DNA of 64,000 nt from positions 86,177,317 through 86,241,316 of the forward strand of contig NC_134702.1 in the NCBI RefSeq assembly GCF_043290135.1, written 5' to 3'. Below the pieces are notes generated by a model. It was given only the letters and a program-made list of their open reading frames with translations. It was not told the DNA's origin and ran no database searches. The stretch comes from Rhipicephalus microplus. Taxonomy: Eukaryota > Arthropoda > Arachnida > Ixodida > Ixodidae. Positions 23,383-38,700 of the stretch are shown piece after piece. A program made the translations under genes and the position numbers. Numbering within the stretch: the stretch's first letter is position 1; the number at the start of each line of letters is the position of its first letter.

Positions 23383-24300
23383 AAGCTCTTTATAGCGGCA
23401 CCCGTTCGTCCCTTGTAGTCATAGTAGTAGTGGGTAACCAGTGTTACATTTTGACCTCCAAGGTGGTGCCGGTGGGAGATTTCCTCTGTGCGTTGTTGAA
23501 CAATAAAAAATTCGCAGCGTGCCCGTTAACTAAAAGCCGAATTCTCCTGTCTCTCCTTTCCGATTACCAGCCATTGGCAAGTACATTGAGCGCTGACAAG
23601 AAAGGGTTGCTACGTTTTACTTGCTGGGTATAACCTCCTTGGTTTTAGAAAAGTTTAGCGAGCGTTGGGCCGCAGTGCCATGAACACAGTGAACTAGTAT
23701 ATACCATGAACTCGAGGTGGTGAAAGATGGGAAGTAGACACGAAGCGCAAGCCGTAAGAAAGTATGCGTGTGCCTCCTCTCGTTCAGTCCTTGGAAAGTC
23801 TGCTGGATGGCGGTGCTTCTATATAAGGAGTATATGACAAAAAGATGCGAGGTAGTGGTACTTGGAGCGTTGAATAGATGGACGAACGAAAACACAGATG
23901 CCTACGAAGGTGTACTCCCTGAGGACTGGAAGATTGGCTGAATTAAGCCTCTACACAAAGCAGGTGATCAAACTCATATAAAGAATTATCGACCAGTTTC
24001 GTTAACCTCTACATCTTGTCAAATTCCCGAGCACATAATGGACAGACGCATGGATGGTTGCACGAACGGATGGACGCAAGGACGGACGCAGGGACGAACG
24101 CATGGACGAGCGCATGGACGGACGTACAGATGGACGAGCGGACGCACGAACAGACGCGCGCACTGACGGGCGAATGGACGCACGGACGGTCACACAGACA
24201 GACGCATGGACGGACGGAAGCAAGAACGAATGAACGGATGGATGCTTCGCCGCACTCTCCATCATTCACTCCGTGGATATGCTGCCATTTTTTTTTTGCA
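23383..24300 (+). mobile_element. minisatellite composite element, copy B
   Basis: It begins with a degraded leader (GAAGCTCTTTATAGCGGC) and carries the conserved body: TTACATTTTGACCTCCAAGG, CAATAAAAAATTCGCAGCG and GAACTAGTATATACCATGAA. A GGAC-rich array follows at about 24040-24250, then the tail CATTCACTCCGTGGATATGC and a T run. A 150-bp piece of LINE reverse transcriptase sits at the start of the array. Several frames are open but none is a gene. Confidence 0.75.
23888..24038 (+). pseudogene. LINE reverse transcriptase fragment inside the minisatellite
   Basis: About 50 codons read LPEDWKIG, a stop, IKPLHKAGD and KNYRPVSLTSTSCQIPEHI. This matches the KNYRPISLTS block of LINE reverse transcriptases (I/Jockey-like). 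It is bordered on both sides by GGAC-type repeat, with no poly(A) and no obvious target duplication, so it looks like a captured patch rather than a normal insertion. Confidence 0.75.
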
Positions 24301-24915
24301 GCACGATGGTGGGAAAGTCCTTTATAGAAAAACCGGGGGGGAGGCACAGGACCTCTGTGGGGATAAGGAAAATCAGCAGATTCGATCAGAAGTCGCGAGC
24401 GCCGCGTATCTTGAAACGGGGGTCAACTTTGGTCGCGCCAACGGACGCGGGTCACGTCAATTGTGCCTCGCGACGGAGCTCAAGTTTTGCTATTGTAGCA
24501 TCGCTGTGTCCTGCGGGCCCACTCATCCAATAAAAGAGACGCGAGCATCGGGTTTCACTCTGACCATGCCGTGCACTTGCTCCAGAGAGAGTACGTGTGT
24601 TGAATTGGTAGATTTTCCCCTGTTGCCCTCCACCAGAGTGGAGTGCTCCGGCGCAGAGCTCGTCAGCCATCCGAATCCGATAATCGATGACATCACCAGT
24701 TCTGTAACAATATTTCATTTTCATTACCATGGGTGAAAATTGCTGCTTGAACGTTGCGGTAGCCACCACGTATAATTTTTTGGTTATGTACGCTGTACAA
24801 TATGCGCTAAAAAGTGATAGGAGAAGCTGGTGTAGCACTCATTGTTGCGAAAACAAAACAAGGAAGACCAGGGGCGGTGTCGTAAATTGTTTCCCCCCAA
24901 ACTCCCAACGGCTCC
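24301..24915. other. no recognisable gene
   Basis: No family resemblance. The stretch at about 24600-24690 (GAATTGGTAGATTTTCC, GTGGAGTGCTCCGG) resembles the GGCAGATnnnGGAGC words in the spacer of the 3.9-5.9 kb inverted repeat, suggesting a shared short repeat. Confidence 0.4.
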
Positions 24916-24918
24916 TTA

Positions 24919-25584
24919 AGGCTGTTTCACATTCCGCGATTGCAGCGAAAAAAATCGTTCCGTTCGCTCCAATCGCTCTGTTCGCAACCGCCGCTAATGG
25001 TGGTTTCCTTTCACATGGACCGCAAACGGTACGCGATTTTCGCTCTGCGACTGGAGCGGCGAGTTCTTGGCACTGCTCATTGTGACAGACACGAATGCAA
25101 TGTAATAATATGTGCAATATTATGATATCATGAAGTTACCGTGAACGGTAACGAAGGGCCTGCTTGTTTCGTCATTTGACAACACTTCCCAGTCTGAATT
25201 CATTTCAAAATGCACAGCATCGACGATAGTTATAACGCGAGAACAAAACGACGACACAGAGACAAAAAGGACACGTCGTTTTGTTCTCGCGCTATAACTA
25301 TCGTCATGCCATACCAACTAGCCCAAGCTGCCACACTTCTAAGCACAGCATCGGCCATTACCAAAACAAACATGTTGACTCTATTTAGATGGCTTGGCCG
25401 GACCAGCCCTATTTTGACGGGTCCCGACCAAAAATCACTCCTGCCGCTGCGATCAGAGCGAAAATTTCCAACATGTTGGAAGCTCGCCGCGAACCGCTGC
25501 GGTGGGAGCGAACTGCCCTTTTTTTCGCTCCGAGCGAATTCGCAGCCTGAAAATCGCTACTTTTTGTGTCATGTGAAACGGCCT
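24919..25584. mobile_element. 666-bp MITE with TTA target duplication
   Basis: Inverted termini AGGCTGTTTCACAT (24919-24932) and ATGTGAAACGGCCT (25571-25584) are flanked on both sides by TTA (24916-24918 and 25585-25587). A 3-bp TTA duplication fits PIF/Harbinger-type mobilisation. The subterminal regions repeat GCGATTnnAGCG-like words in both orientations (GCTCCAATCGC, GCTGCGATCAGAGCG). No transposase is encoded, so it is non-autonomous. A separate 32-bp hairpin lies in the middle. Confidence 0.8.
25222..25305. repeat. long hairpin, 32-bp arms, nested in the MITE
   Basis: Arms 25222-25253 and 25274-25305 are complementary with one mismatch, separated by 20 nt containing ACAGAGACAAAAAGGACA. 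It could be the remnant of a smaller inverted-repeat element inside the 666-bp MITE. Confidence 0.9.
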
Positions 25585-25587
25585 TTA

Positions 25588-28500
25588 GGTAGCTTTTTCG
25601 CGAAGAGCGGCTTCCTACTTATCATCGCGGCAATTCAGCCCTCGGCAAGAACGATATAATACGTTTGCACTCGGACGACGTACTTTAAGACTTCATTGTA
25701 TATGCTGTGTCAAGCAGCCACCAGTTCAGGTTCAAGTTTCTATTTCAGGTTTCTTAGTTTAAATTATTGGCAAGTCTTAAAGCTAATGGAACAACCACGA
25801 CCGTTACCACACCGTGTATATCATTTGCAAATGGACACACATTTATATGGTAAAAATACGTCGAAGTTTGCCTTTGAGGACCTGAACGCTTTGACCACGA
25901 AAGCTGCACGTCATCGACGCCACCATTCTACTCGTTGTTGATCATTGTGGTTATCGATTATTTCTCTCCACGTGGATCTGGCTACGCCACGGCGTAACGA
26001 AGTACTTCCAAAGCTCTTGTTTAGCAGAATGGGCCTTGCCATCAAACTTGATAGTTTTGTTTATATTATAGTCATTTGCGTGGCAATCGCGATAATTGCG
26101 TCGCCCTGCTGAAAGAACTACCCTTCTGGAACACCATAGATATGTTATTACAATTTCTTACCATTCTGAAATATCGCCATGCTTGTGATATTGATTGTTA
26201 AAGCGCCAGCTCAGGATGACGACAACAAGAAATGATCATTTTTCTGAGTTAACGCTATAACAATTATTATGGCCTACTGACAAGCGCAAATCACCACGCA
26301 TGTGATATATCATGTGAGATGTGATACTTAAAAATGATTTGTCATGGTGCATGACTACCGCGTCCCCCCCCCCCCTAAAAAATAGAAACCCTGTGGGCAC
26401 TTTCAAAGCTATAGAAGCCGAGGACCTACTGTAGTGGTTTATTAAGTTCTACGCAACTTAAAGGAACTTTCTTGCGAGGCATTTGCCATCATGCAGTTTT
26501 ATATGCCTGAAAAGTGAAACGATATTGCGTTGAATATTCATATGTTTACTTGAAATACTGAGCAGTTAGAATTGCCCATGAGGTTCTTTTGGATACCCTC
26601 TATAAATATTAATAATGGGTAATTAAAATAAAATGGGGACGGCGGCGCAACAATGTTTTAGATAATAGGAAGCACATTTCACTTTTTAAGGTTGAATTAT
26701 TGCTTTACCATTTTGCTTCTCACCTGATTTGCACACTGATCGTAGTGAGTGCCGACGTGCGGTGGTGTGCTCTCGGTCCTGAAAGAGTAGTTGAAAGAAA
26801 AGATTATGAGGAGCGACTGGTTATGGGTAGGGCAAATATCACACAAAAATAGTGACAAAATGATTTGCATGTAGAGTATAAGAAGCCTCTACGAAACATT
26901 TAGCAGAACTCCATGCTTACACGCGTATACAAAAATGCACTTACGGTTTTACCAAGTACACGTACCGTACACAGTACACGATACAGTACACGTACCCGCA
27001 CTCATACAAGTTCCTTTACACTTTTACGCATTTTCTCTGTGTCCTTTAAGCAGATATTTAAAAACTGCACATCTCACAGGAAGGCAGAAACACTAAATTG
27101 GGTGTACCAGCAGCGTGGTCTGCGTCGTGGAAATACTAATTTGGGAATTCGTACGCCGAACAAGGTGAGGTATAACCGGAAGTGTTCGAGACACCAAGAT
27201 GTACCAGAAGCTCTTAATTTCACAGGCATCCCGGGAGTTGCTAGAAAAGACGACGCAGAGAACATTGCACCGCTGAAAATGTATGAAGTTTAGCGAGTGC
27301 CACAATTCCGTACCTATTAAGAAAGCATAATCACACTTGGTTGCCATTGAAGACCACTTCGCGAGTAGCATCAACGTGCTCCCTGCACGTAGCTGGGGAC
27401 CGGTTAGTCGCACGTAGCTGCTTACAGTGAAGGCCATTCAAGCAAAGTAGGTCTGGCCAGCCTTCTCATTTGCAAAGGTCATGGCAGGGTAGCGAGTGTG
27501 ATACCATAAATTTCATGGGATGGTACTGAAATGCTGAAGAGCATGGCAGGCGGCACTCACAGGTTTCGAATCGTGCCGCTCACGGCAGCGATAATAAACG
27601 AGCACGCAAAGGAAGCTAGTTTACCATGACAACTCACCTCAAGGCGTTTCTTTATAGCATGCCTAGGCGAGAATCACGACAACCTGCCGATTGGGGGACG
27701 TGCCCTTAAAACATGTGGTTTGTCTGGAAATGTAGACATGCCATTAGGCTGGCGACCTCGGTATGACATGGGGACAGGCCAGCTGATGGGCCTTGTACCA
27801 CAACCGACGACACGGGGCCTTACTATACGCATTCTTGAACCAAACATGCGAAAAGATAACCGAGAAAAGAGTGGACACTTCATGATATCAGCCTGGTGTT
27901 GTGTTGCAACATTGTGTGAAATGCCACTAAGGAAAAAGAATCAATAGACCCTATACGAAGTTGCTGTCATCTGTAAGAGGTTGGACGACGCTACGAATTC
28001 GGTGCCACGGGGGGGGGGGGGGGGGGGGCTTGCGCCTAAATTGTATTGCTGTCCTTGCAATAGCTTCTTCTAGTGTCTGCTTTGATAGTAATTCCACGGG
28101 GCGTAACAGTATTAGACGAGTGTGTGGAGCTCTGCACATCTTATGATCACTTCTGAGATATTTTGTTGACAGTTAATACGAGTAAATAACTGCCTCATGA
28201 CGAGAAGGTACAGGTATGGTGGCGAGTTTCATATAGGCCCGTCCTAATTGAAAATAAAGCTTTGCGTCAGGTTAAATATTTTGTTTGCCTCGCTTTAGTG
28301 CAGCTATTAAAGCGGCGCTAGCACTCCATATGTTGTGCGTGTAGCGGGCGCTGTTTGAGAAAAAACTCTAGCATGCTACGCCAGTGTGCGCACAAAAACG
28401 ATGGCAATGAAGTACTATTCGGTTCTATTAAAAGCGTATTTAATAGAAGACAGCCTTGGTCAACCTATCGCATTGTGCATATTTAAAAAAAATCTCGTAC

Positions 28501-29540
28501 CCAAAGAAGTCTTTAAAATAGGAAAATACTTTGCTGTCACAGTCCTTGATCCCTGCTGTGTATAAAATCAACGAAAGAATAAAGGGTACTAAATGCAAGC
28601 ATTAAGTCAATATTGATTGCTAAAATAGCGGTCGAGAAACCTGGTAGTGCTATTTTTACGCCTAGGTAGCGTTTATGCTAAAATAAAACGAAGCTTTAGT
28701 GTACGGCATCGCATTAGCGCACTTCAATACCTCACCTGAAAGTGGCCATCCGACGTCACTATTCTAATGCACAACGTTGCCTAGCTTTGCTTTGCGGCCC
28801 CCGACATCACAAGCAGCAAAGCAAAACGAAAGTAGGCGGAGCCACAACAGCAACAACGGCTATTGGACAATGCTTAGCCATGGGTTCCAAGATGGTAGGC
28901 GTGTATAGTTTACCTGGGCCCGGCTAGACGGACCAACCAGTCAAGGAACACCTGTTTATCTATGGGAAATAGTGCGCAACCACTCTCGTAATTTCCTGTC
29001 GTAGCGTGTAGAAGTTATTTTTGCTTGAATCAAATTGAAACGACCAGGAAGGGCTTTATTACGTCTCTTGATGCACGGACTATTGTTACTTTCATGCAGC
29101 TAATCGTAGGTGGTAAATACGTGGTAATTCTGACGTCTTCGGGTTCAGTTTACAGATGCCCTACTCAAGGCGCATGTGTTCTCGTGCATGCACATTAATT
29201 TCTCGGTAATTGGGTCACTGCTATTGATAATATTGTCGTTTTACACGTTGTCATACATTGCGCTTTCACTTTAACAAGAATTGGTACTTAACTTGAGTGT
29301 TCGTTTAAACTATAAAAATAATTCCGCATCTCACGCATGTCGAAACTGGACATGAAAAGAGATGTATCATTTGCTCAATGAAGTAGGCACCACTCGGTTG
29401 GTATTTCATTCAGTATCTTTCCGGCATGTGTTTGTAAAAAAATCCCCGCCGAAGCACTCCGCACAAATGGTTAACCAGCGACAGATGCAACGTGCGGCCC
29501 CACTGTTTTGCAGTGGATTCTACCCGACGTGGCATTGAAG
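25588..29540. other. long featureless stretch; poly(G) run
   Basis: I recognise no gene. C-rich (about 26366) and G-rich runs occur, the longest being 20 consecutive G at 28009-28028. A cluster of GTACACGTACC-like words is at about 26955-27000. Open frames at 27674-27947 overlap on both strands without family resemblance. The region is AT-rich and could be old intergenic DNA or intron. Confidence 0.4.
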
Positions 29541-29599
29541 CCTTTCACAAATATTGGTTACATTTTTTTGCCTCTCAATGAGGCTAGAAGCACGTTTGG

Positions 29600-30145
29600 C
29601 TTGGATTTACTGCAATGTATTTCACATGCCGCACATCGTGCCTGGCATGATCACGCCCATGGAGGAGTGCAATGAGCGATTAACTGTGTTTCGCACTGCG
29701 TTAGTCATAGTATTTGTTCTCGAACCACAGGCTGTCGGAGACATCGCAGAAAAAGGATAAGTGCCATTGGTGAAATTCCCGCTGAGAGAGGGCGTTCGCC
29801 ACGGGGAAGGCGCTCTCTCAGTCATCACATTAATGACACAACGCCGCGTTGTAGCAAACGATTGACATCGTGAGATAACTCGGCGGCGTGGTTTGCGGTA
29901 TCCACTCGCCACCGGCGCTTGCATTCCCGTTCACAATTTAGCACGGTCAGGAAGGCTCCCGTATCATCGGTACGCAGTTGCTGTGGAAACTCGGCTCCCT
30001 GGTTGCCTTTTTTGTGTCGGACAGCACCATCAACACGGTGAATTCCAGCTCTCCCAGGCTCCTGCAAATGGCGCTCTTTTAGTTTAAGTGGAAGGGCGGG
30101 GAGATTAGCCAGTTCTAAGCTTGGACTTGTAACGTGGCTTACCAT
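29600..30145 (+). repeat. unknown repeat with coding-like frame, copy 1
   Basis: A plus-strand frame reads MPHIVPGMITPMEECNERL, FRTALVIVFVLEP, a stop, and further on GACIPVHNLARSGRL and YHRYAVAVETRLPG. The same phrases, diverged, occur on the minus strand at about 31030-31560. The shared frame suggests a decayed coding element, but I cannot assign a family. It is bordered on the right by DNA leading to a Ruka-like SINE. Confidence 0.5.
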
Positions 30146-30618
30146 GTATGTGGAACCTTTGAGTAAAAACTGATTTGTGTGCTCACCGACATGGCCGCGG
30201 CGGTATGCATGACTTTACACACTACCCAGCAAATGGAGCACGTGCTTATGCACGACACTGCGAAAGTTAATAACTGATACCACAGCCAATATAGGCCACT
30301 AGTGACACCGCTATCGGACGGATTTTCGTTTCTCCTAGTCATATACAGCTTTCGTAGTAATAACACCAAACGCAAGGATCGTTCGCGGAACGTGGCCGCA
30401 TCTTTGTTTTCGGGGCCTACAGGTGCATTACAATTTGAACCCGTTGCGGCCGACTCAAGGCGTCTGATCCGATCTCGGTGCGTATCCAATTGTAGCATAC
30501 GGTCAAGTGCACCAGTATTATTACAACTTTCTTTTTACATAATAACTGTATTTGGCTAGAAGAAATGAAAGACTCGACGACCGTGGTGACACGAGTGATC
30601 TTTATTGGCTGGTCTATC

Positions 30619-30864
30619 GCCTCGCCGCGGTGGTTTAGTGGCTAAGGTACTCGGCTGCTGACCCGCAGGGCGCTGGTTCGAATCCCGGCTGCGGCGGCTG
30701 CATTTCCGATGGAGGCGGAAATGTTGTAGGCCCGTGTGCTCAGATTTGGGTGCACGTTAAAGAACCCCAGGTGGTCTAAATTTCCAGAGCCCTCCACTAC
30801 GGCGTCTCTCATAATCATAGAGCGGTTTTGGGACGTTAAACCCCACATATCAATCAATCAATCA
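30619..30864 (+). mobile_element. Ruka-like tRNA-derived SINE
   Basis: The head is tRNA-like, with an A-box region (TGGTTTAGTGGCTAAGG) and a B box (GGTTCGAATCC). A conserved body (GGCGGAAATGTTGTAGGC, GGTGCACGTTAAAGAACC, TTGGGACGTTAAACCCC) and an (ATCA)n tail follow. A 15-bp target duplication flanks it: ATTGGCTGGTCTATC at 30604-30618 and ATTGACTGGTCTATC at 30865-30879, one mismatch. It is transcribed by RNA polymerase III in principle and depends on a LINE for movement. The body matches my memory of the Ruka family of ixodid ticks. Confidence 0.9.
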
Positions 30865-31029
30865 ATTGACTGGTCTATCAGTTACGTCATTCTCAGCGTC
30901 CTACCCAAGCATGCGTGCCATTGGTGGTGATGTGAGTGATGTCATCCATCTCGTCGAAACCGTGGCGCAGAGCACACATGAATCGATTTCTCCTAAAACC
31001 TTCCACATAGGTGTGCCACTAACAACCCT

Positions 31030-31560
31030 AGAAGAAAGCCGACAGTGGAAACGTGAGATAGCTCGCATTAGCCGAGGTGGTGGTGCAGTCAAAAACAGGC
31101 CCGGGAGGCAGAGTGCCGCCAGCAACTGCGTACCGGTGATTCCACAGCCATCCAAGCCACACTAAATCGCCAATGCAAATGCATGCGCCGGTGTTGGGCG
31201 GATCCTGTAAACGGCACCGCTGCATTAGCTCGCGATGTCCTACGCTCATAACAATGCAGAATGGAAATATGCACGAACTTCTTTCTGCCTACAGGCGGCA
31301 TGGTGCAGAGCCTAAACCAAACAAGTGGTGTTGAGCCATCCACGCGATGTTTGTGGGAGCGCATTCCACCGGGCGAACGCCCGCTTTCGGCGGCAGTTTT
31401 TCCAGGGGCACATTCGCGTAGGATGCGACGTCTATGACCACCTTTGGTACGAAAACAACCACTGTGATTAACGCGTGGCGAAATGTATTCAACCACTCAT
31501 TACACTCCTCTAAGATCGTGATCATACGAGGCACATTTTGCGGCATGTGAAATAAGAATT
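31030..31560 (-). repeat. unknown repeat with coding-like frame, copy 2 (inverted)
   Basis: Minus-strand frames read MPQNVPRMITILEECNEWL, FRHALITVVVFVPKV and later GACICIGDLVWLGWL and NHRYAVAGGTLPPG, each alignable with copy 1 at 29600-30145. The copies differ at many positions and carry different frameshifts, so they are old. Their relation is inverted, about 900 bp apart. Confidence 0.5.
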
Positions 31561-31599
31561 GTAGTAAACTGAAGCCAAATGTGTGCCTAACCTAATTAG

Positions 31600-34705
<3,106 letters not shown>

Positions 34706-34885
34706 TATATATGTATATATATTGTCATGACCAAGAAAGACGCTGGCGCTTTAGTGCGCGGGCAGCTAGAGCAAAGAAGAGAAGAACGAAGTCAGAATAA
34801 GAACAGCTGGCCAGGGACCGGGTGTTGTCTCTTGTTCTCTGTCTCGCTCATCACAATGACGCAGTCGACGAAGAAGAAGGCTTAC

Positions 34886-35149
34886 TGTTGTGTTCTGGGC
34901 TTTCGGTTTCGGTTTCGGAATGACATGTGAGGATGCCAGAGGGCGCCGCTCTGGCATCTAGGATTTCAAGGCGACTGTAAATAAAATCAGTGTGTTGGGT
35001 AACCGTGGAGTGCGGTTGTTGCTCTTTTCTTCGGTGCTTCGCGCCAACCCGCGTGTTCGGGCTGGTTGGCGTCCCCGCCGGTCGCGTACGTCTCCGTTGG
35101 CCGTCTTCTTCTTCTGCTTCGTCGGGACCAGCCAGCCCCCAACACAGCA
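34886..35149 (+). repeat. gypsy 5' LTR
   Basis: Begins TGTTGTGTTC and ends CAACACAGCA. An AATAAAA signal at about 34978 is the likely polyadenylation signal. The LTR would carry the polymerase II promoter, though no clear TATA box is visible. Confidence 0.95.
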
Positions 35150-35382
35150 ATGGTGACAAGGACCTGTAAGAACCCATTTCGTTTTCCGTGTTCGTCTTTT
35201 TCGTGCTTCTAATGGACCTACCCTGCTAACCCTAGGTACTCTTTGTTCCCAGCAAGGTGGTTACTGCGTGCTGCGTCGCTTCATTTCTTCTTCATTCAGC
35301 TACGCCGCCTTTGCCGTCTTCTTCAAACAGTGTACTGGCGTCATTTTTTTCTCGTCTGCACCTATCCATTCTTCTTGCTTCA

Positions 35383-35780
35383 AATGGCATCTCCTATTCC
35401 ACCTCCCCTATTTCGTCATTCACCCGGAGACCCGCCACTTCCGTGGGCGGGCTGAAAATTGGTGTTTCAGGCCTACGCGGACGCGGCCGGGGAAGACGCC
35501 AGCAAGGCCGAGCGTCGCAAGGCCCTGCTGCTCAACGCGTTGGGCCCTGCCGGGTTAAAGCTTTTCTATACTTTGGAAGCCACCAACGCGTCGCCGACGC
35601 CAGCGTCGGGCGATGCCTTCAAGAATGCTGTTGCTCTTTTCGATGAGCATTTTAAAGATGTCTCGTGCGATTATCTCGCACGCGTAAAATTCCAAGAAAG
35701 GCGACAGTCGCCGAGTTCATTACTTCTCTTCGAACACTCGCCGCGTCGTGCGGCTTCGGTGCGCTCGAGGACGATATGAT
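35383..35780 (+). pseudogene. gypsy gag, N-terminal part
   Basis: From ATG at about 35383 the frame reads MASPIPPPLFRHSPGDPP and meets a TGA at 35453-35455, where a Trp is likely. It then continues as LVFQAYADAAGED, RRKALLLNALGPAGLKLFY, the ALNxLGxxGxxxF region of gypsy Gag. Near 35700 the frame shifts into the one used by the rest of gag and pol. Both lesions would prevent normal particle protein. The start codon is chosen by position just after the leader and by similarity of layout. Confidence 0.7.
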
Positions 35781-38700
35781 CCGCCATCAGCTTTTCACCG
35801 GGGTAGCCTCGCAAAACGTCCGCTGCCGCATGCTTCAAAAAGGCTCCTCAATTTCATTATCCGAAGCCCTCTCGATTGCGCGAGAGGACGAGCTTATTCG
35901 CTCCCAGTTGGAGCAATTCGCTCCGCATTCAGTGCAGCAACTTTCTGCTGCGGGGGGCCAAGGCGGCGGCTCTTTGTTTCGCGGGACGCGTCAACATCGC
36001 GGCCCTTTATCTTCGTCTCGGCGCGGCGGCCAACATGGACGCCCATCTGCACAGTCCTTCCGTGGCGGCCAACATGGCGGCCTCTCTACGTCGCGGGGGC
36101 GAGGAAGCCGGCAATATGGCGACCCCATTCCGCCAAATTCTGGTTGTCAGGAACAGCACCGAGCTCCTGACTCGCGTTCGGAATTTTCTTCTGCAAGCGC
36201 AACCGCGAATTGCTTTCGTTGCGGATTGGCTCGGCATTTAGCCAATTTTGCGCAGTGTCCCGCAAGAAACCGCACTTGTCTTGCGTGCGGAAAAATCGGA
36301 CATTTTCAGTCCTTATGCAATTCCCGTCCAGCAAATCTTCCTGAACCAGTTTCTTCGTCCGCTCCTTCGAGCACTGCACAGACCAATACGGTCACTGTTT
36401 CAAATGTGGATGGCCTCCACACTACGTCCGAGCCCAGCATCGTAGCTTCAGTGGGCCATGTGCCCTTGTCATTTCTCGTGGACACTGGTGCCTCAGTCTC
36501 TTTAATCAGTGCCGCTGACTTTCATAGTCATTTTTCCAACATTCGGCTTTTGCCTTCACGCGTCGTTCTACCAACATATTCCAAGGAAACGATTGATATA
36601 TTAGGTCATTTTACAGCTCAGGTCTCCTATCGCAGTCGCACTGCTTCCATTACTTTTTATGTAACAGCCAATGGCAGCTCACTTTTAGGACGTGATGCTA
36701 TCAGGGCTTTGTCCATCAACATCGTCGGTGTGTCTATGACGTGTGCTCAAGTCGACGTCCAAGATGATCTTCCGGCCAGCGCGCCTTCTGAATTCCACCA
36801 CCTGTTCACCCGTGAACTGGGTTGTGTGTGTGGTTTTGTGCATAAAGTGATGCGTCGACCAGGTGTGTGCCCTGTGCGTGCCAAGCTGCGCCGCATTCCT
36901 CTTCTTCTCCGTGAGCAAGTCTCTGCGGAACTGTCTCGACTTCAAGTCAGCAGAATCATCAAGCCTGTCTCTGCTTCCGACTGGGTTTCTCCACTGGTCG
37001 TCGTCAAGAAAAAAGATGGATCCCTTCGACTATGCGTCGACTTACGAGAACCGAACAAGGCGATCGTCGTAGACGGGTTTCCACTTCCTCACATTGAAGA
37101 ACTGCTTCATCAGCTCTCCGGAGTGGTATGGTTTTCCAAGCAGGACCTCGCGTCCGCTTATCACCAAGTTGAACTTTCTGAGTGCAGTAGAGACTTAACC
37201 ACATTTGTATCGCACGAAGGCTTGTTTGGGTTTCGCCGCGTGTGTTTCGGGCTTGCATTTGCCCCTGCAGTGTTTCAGAAAATGATGTCAATTATTCTGA
37301 AGGGTTGTAATGGCGCCCTTTGTTACTTGGATGACATTTTGGTGTGGGGACGTACTCGCGAAGAGCATGATGCTAACTTGCATACTGTTCTCAACCGCAT
37401 CAGTGAATGTCGTATGAAACTTAATAACAAGTGCATTTTTTCTGTGAATGAGTTACAATTCCTGGGACATAATGTCAGTTCCCGCGGCTTGACACCTGTT
37501 GAATTTAAAGTTCAGGCCATTGTCAATGCTCCACGGCTTACTGATGCCAAAACCTTGCAATCTTTTTTAGGTCTTGTTGGTTATTATGCCAAGTTTGTTC
37601 CTCACTAGGCTGATGTTGTTGAACCACTGCGTACTCTACTTCGTCAAGCAGAGCCTTTTAACTGGTCAGCTGAAGCCGAGCAGAGCTTCATTCGAGTTAA
37701 GTCAATACTGGCCTCAAAGCCAGCTGTTAGCATTTTCAATGAGCAGCTTCCCATCGTCATCACGACGGATGCGTCCGATGTTGGACTGGGAGCACTGTTT
37801 CAACAACTCAGAGGTGATCAACTGATCACTATCGCTTTTGCATCTCGTACGTTGACCCCTGCTGAACGCAGATATTCAGTAGGAGAGCATGAAGCTCTCG
37901 CGTGTCTTTTTGCCTGTGAGAAATGGCATGTTTACTTGTTGGGCTGGCACTTCACATTACGTAAAGATCACCAAGCACTAGTTGCACTTCTTTCTGCAGG
38001 ATCCGAAGGCCGCCGCCCCATTCGCATTTCCAGTTGGTGTGCCAAACTTATGTATTATAATTTCAGTGTTCAATATTGTAAGGGTTCTAATAATGTGGTT
38101 GCTGATGCACTGTCGCGCCTTCCTCTTCAGATACCGGTTACTGAAGAGCGGGATGAGGAAGTTGTTTCATTAGTTACTTCCTGCATTACTAAAGCTGAGC
38201 TTCAGGCAGCTACAGCTGCAGATTCCACTTTGTCTCAAGTTCTCAAATATTTACGTGAAGAATGGCCTTGCAAATGTGCTCTTGCTTCTGAATTCTTGCC
38301 TTACTTCGCAGTCTGACAGGAACTGTCTTGTGTCGAGGACTTGCTTTTCCGCGATGAACGCGTGATTCCCCCTGCTTCTTTCCGTAACAAGCTAATACAG
38401 CTTGCCTATGAGGCCCATCCAGGCATTGTCCGCACCAAACAGAATCTCCGAGACAGGTACCGGTGGCCAGCCTTAGACAAGCAGGTCGAGCATGCAGTTT
38501 ACAACTGCCATATGTGTCAGGCAGCTGACAAGTTTGCCAAACCTGCATTTTCTCCGTTGCAGCCAGTCCAGTGGCCTGATCGGCCTTGGCAGAAACTCGG
38601 CATGGACATCATCGGTCCTTTGCATAATGTTCCACAAAATGCCCGGTTCATTGTTTCTCTCATCGACTACCATTCCAAATGGCCAGAGCTTTGTTTCACA

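Noticed and set aside
27674..27947. Small gene with overlapping frames on both strands
   Set aside because: No domain, no splice or regulatory context, and both strands are equally open.
30619..30700. tRNA gene
   Set aside because: The A and B boxes belong to a SINE head: the SINE body, tail and 15-bp target duplication follow, and acceptor-stem pairing is poor.
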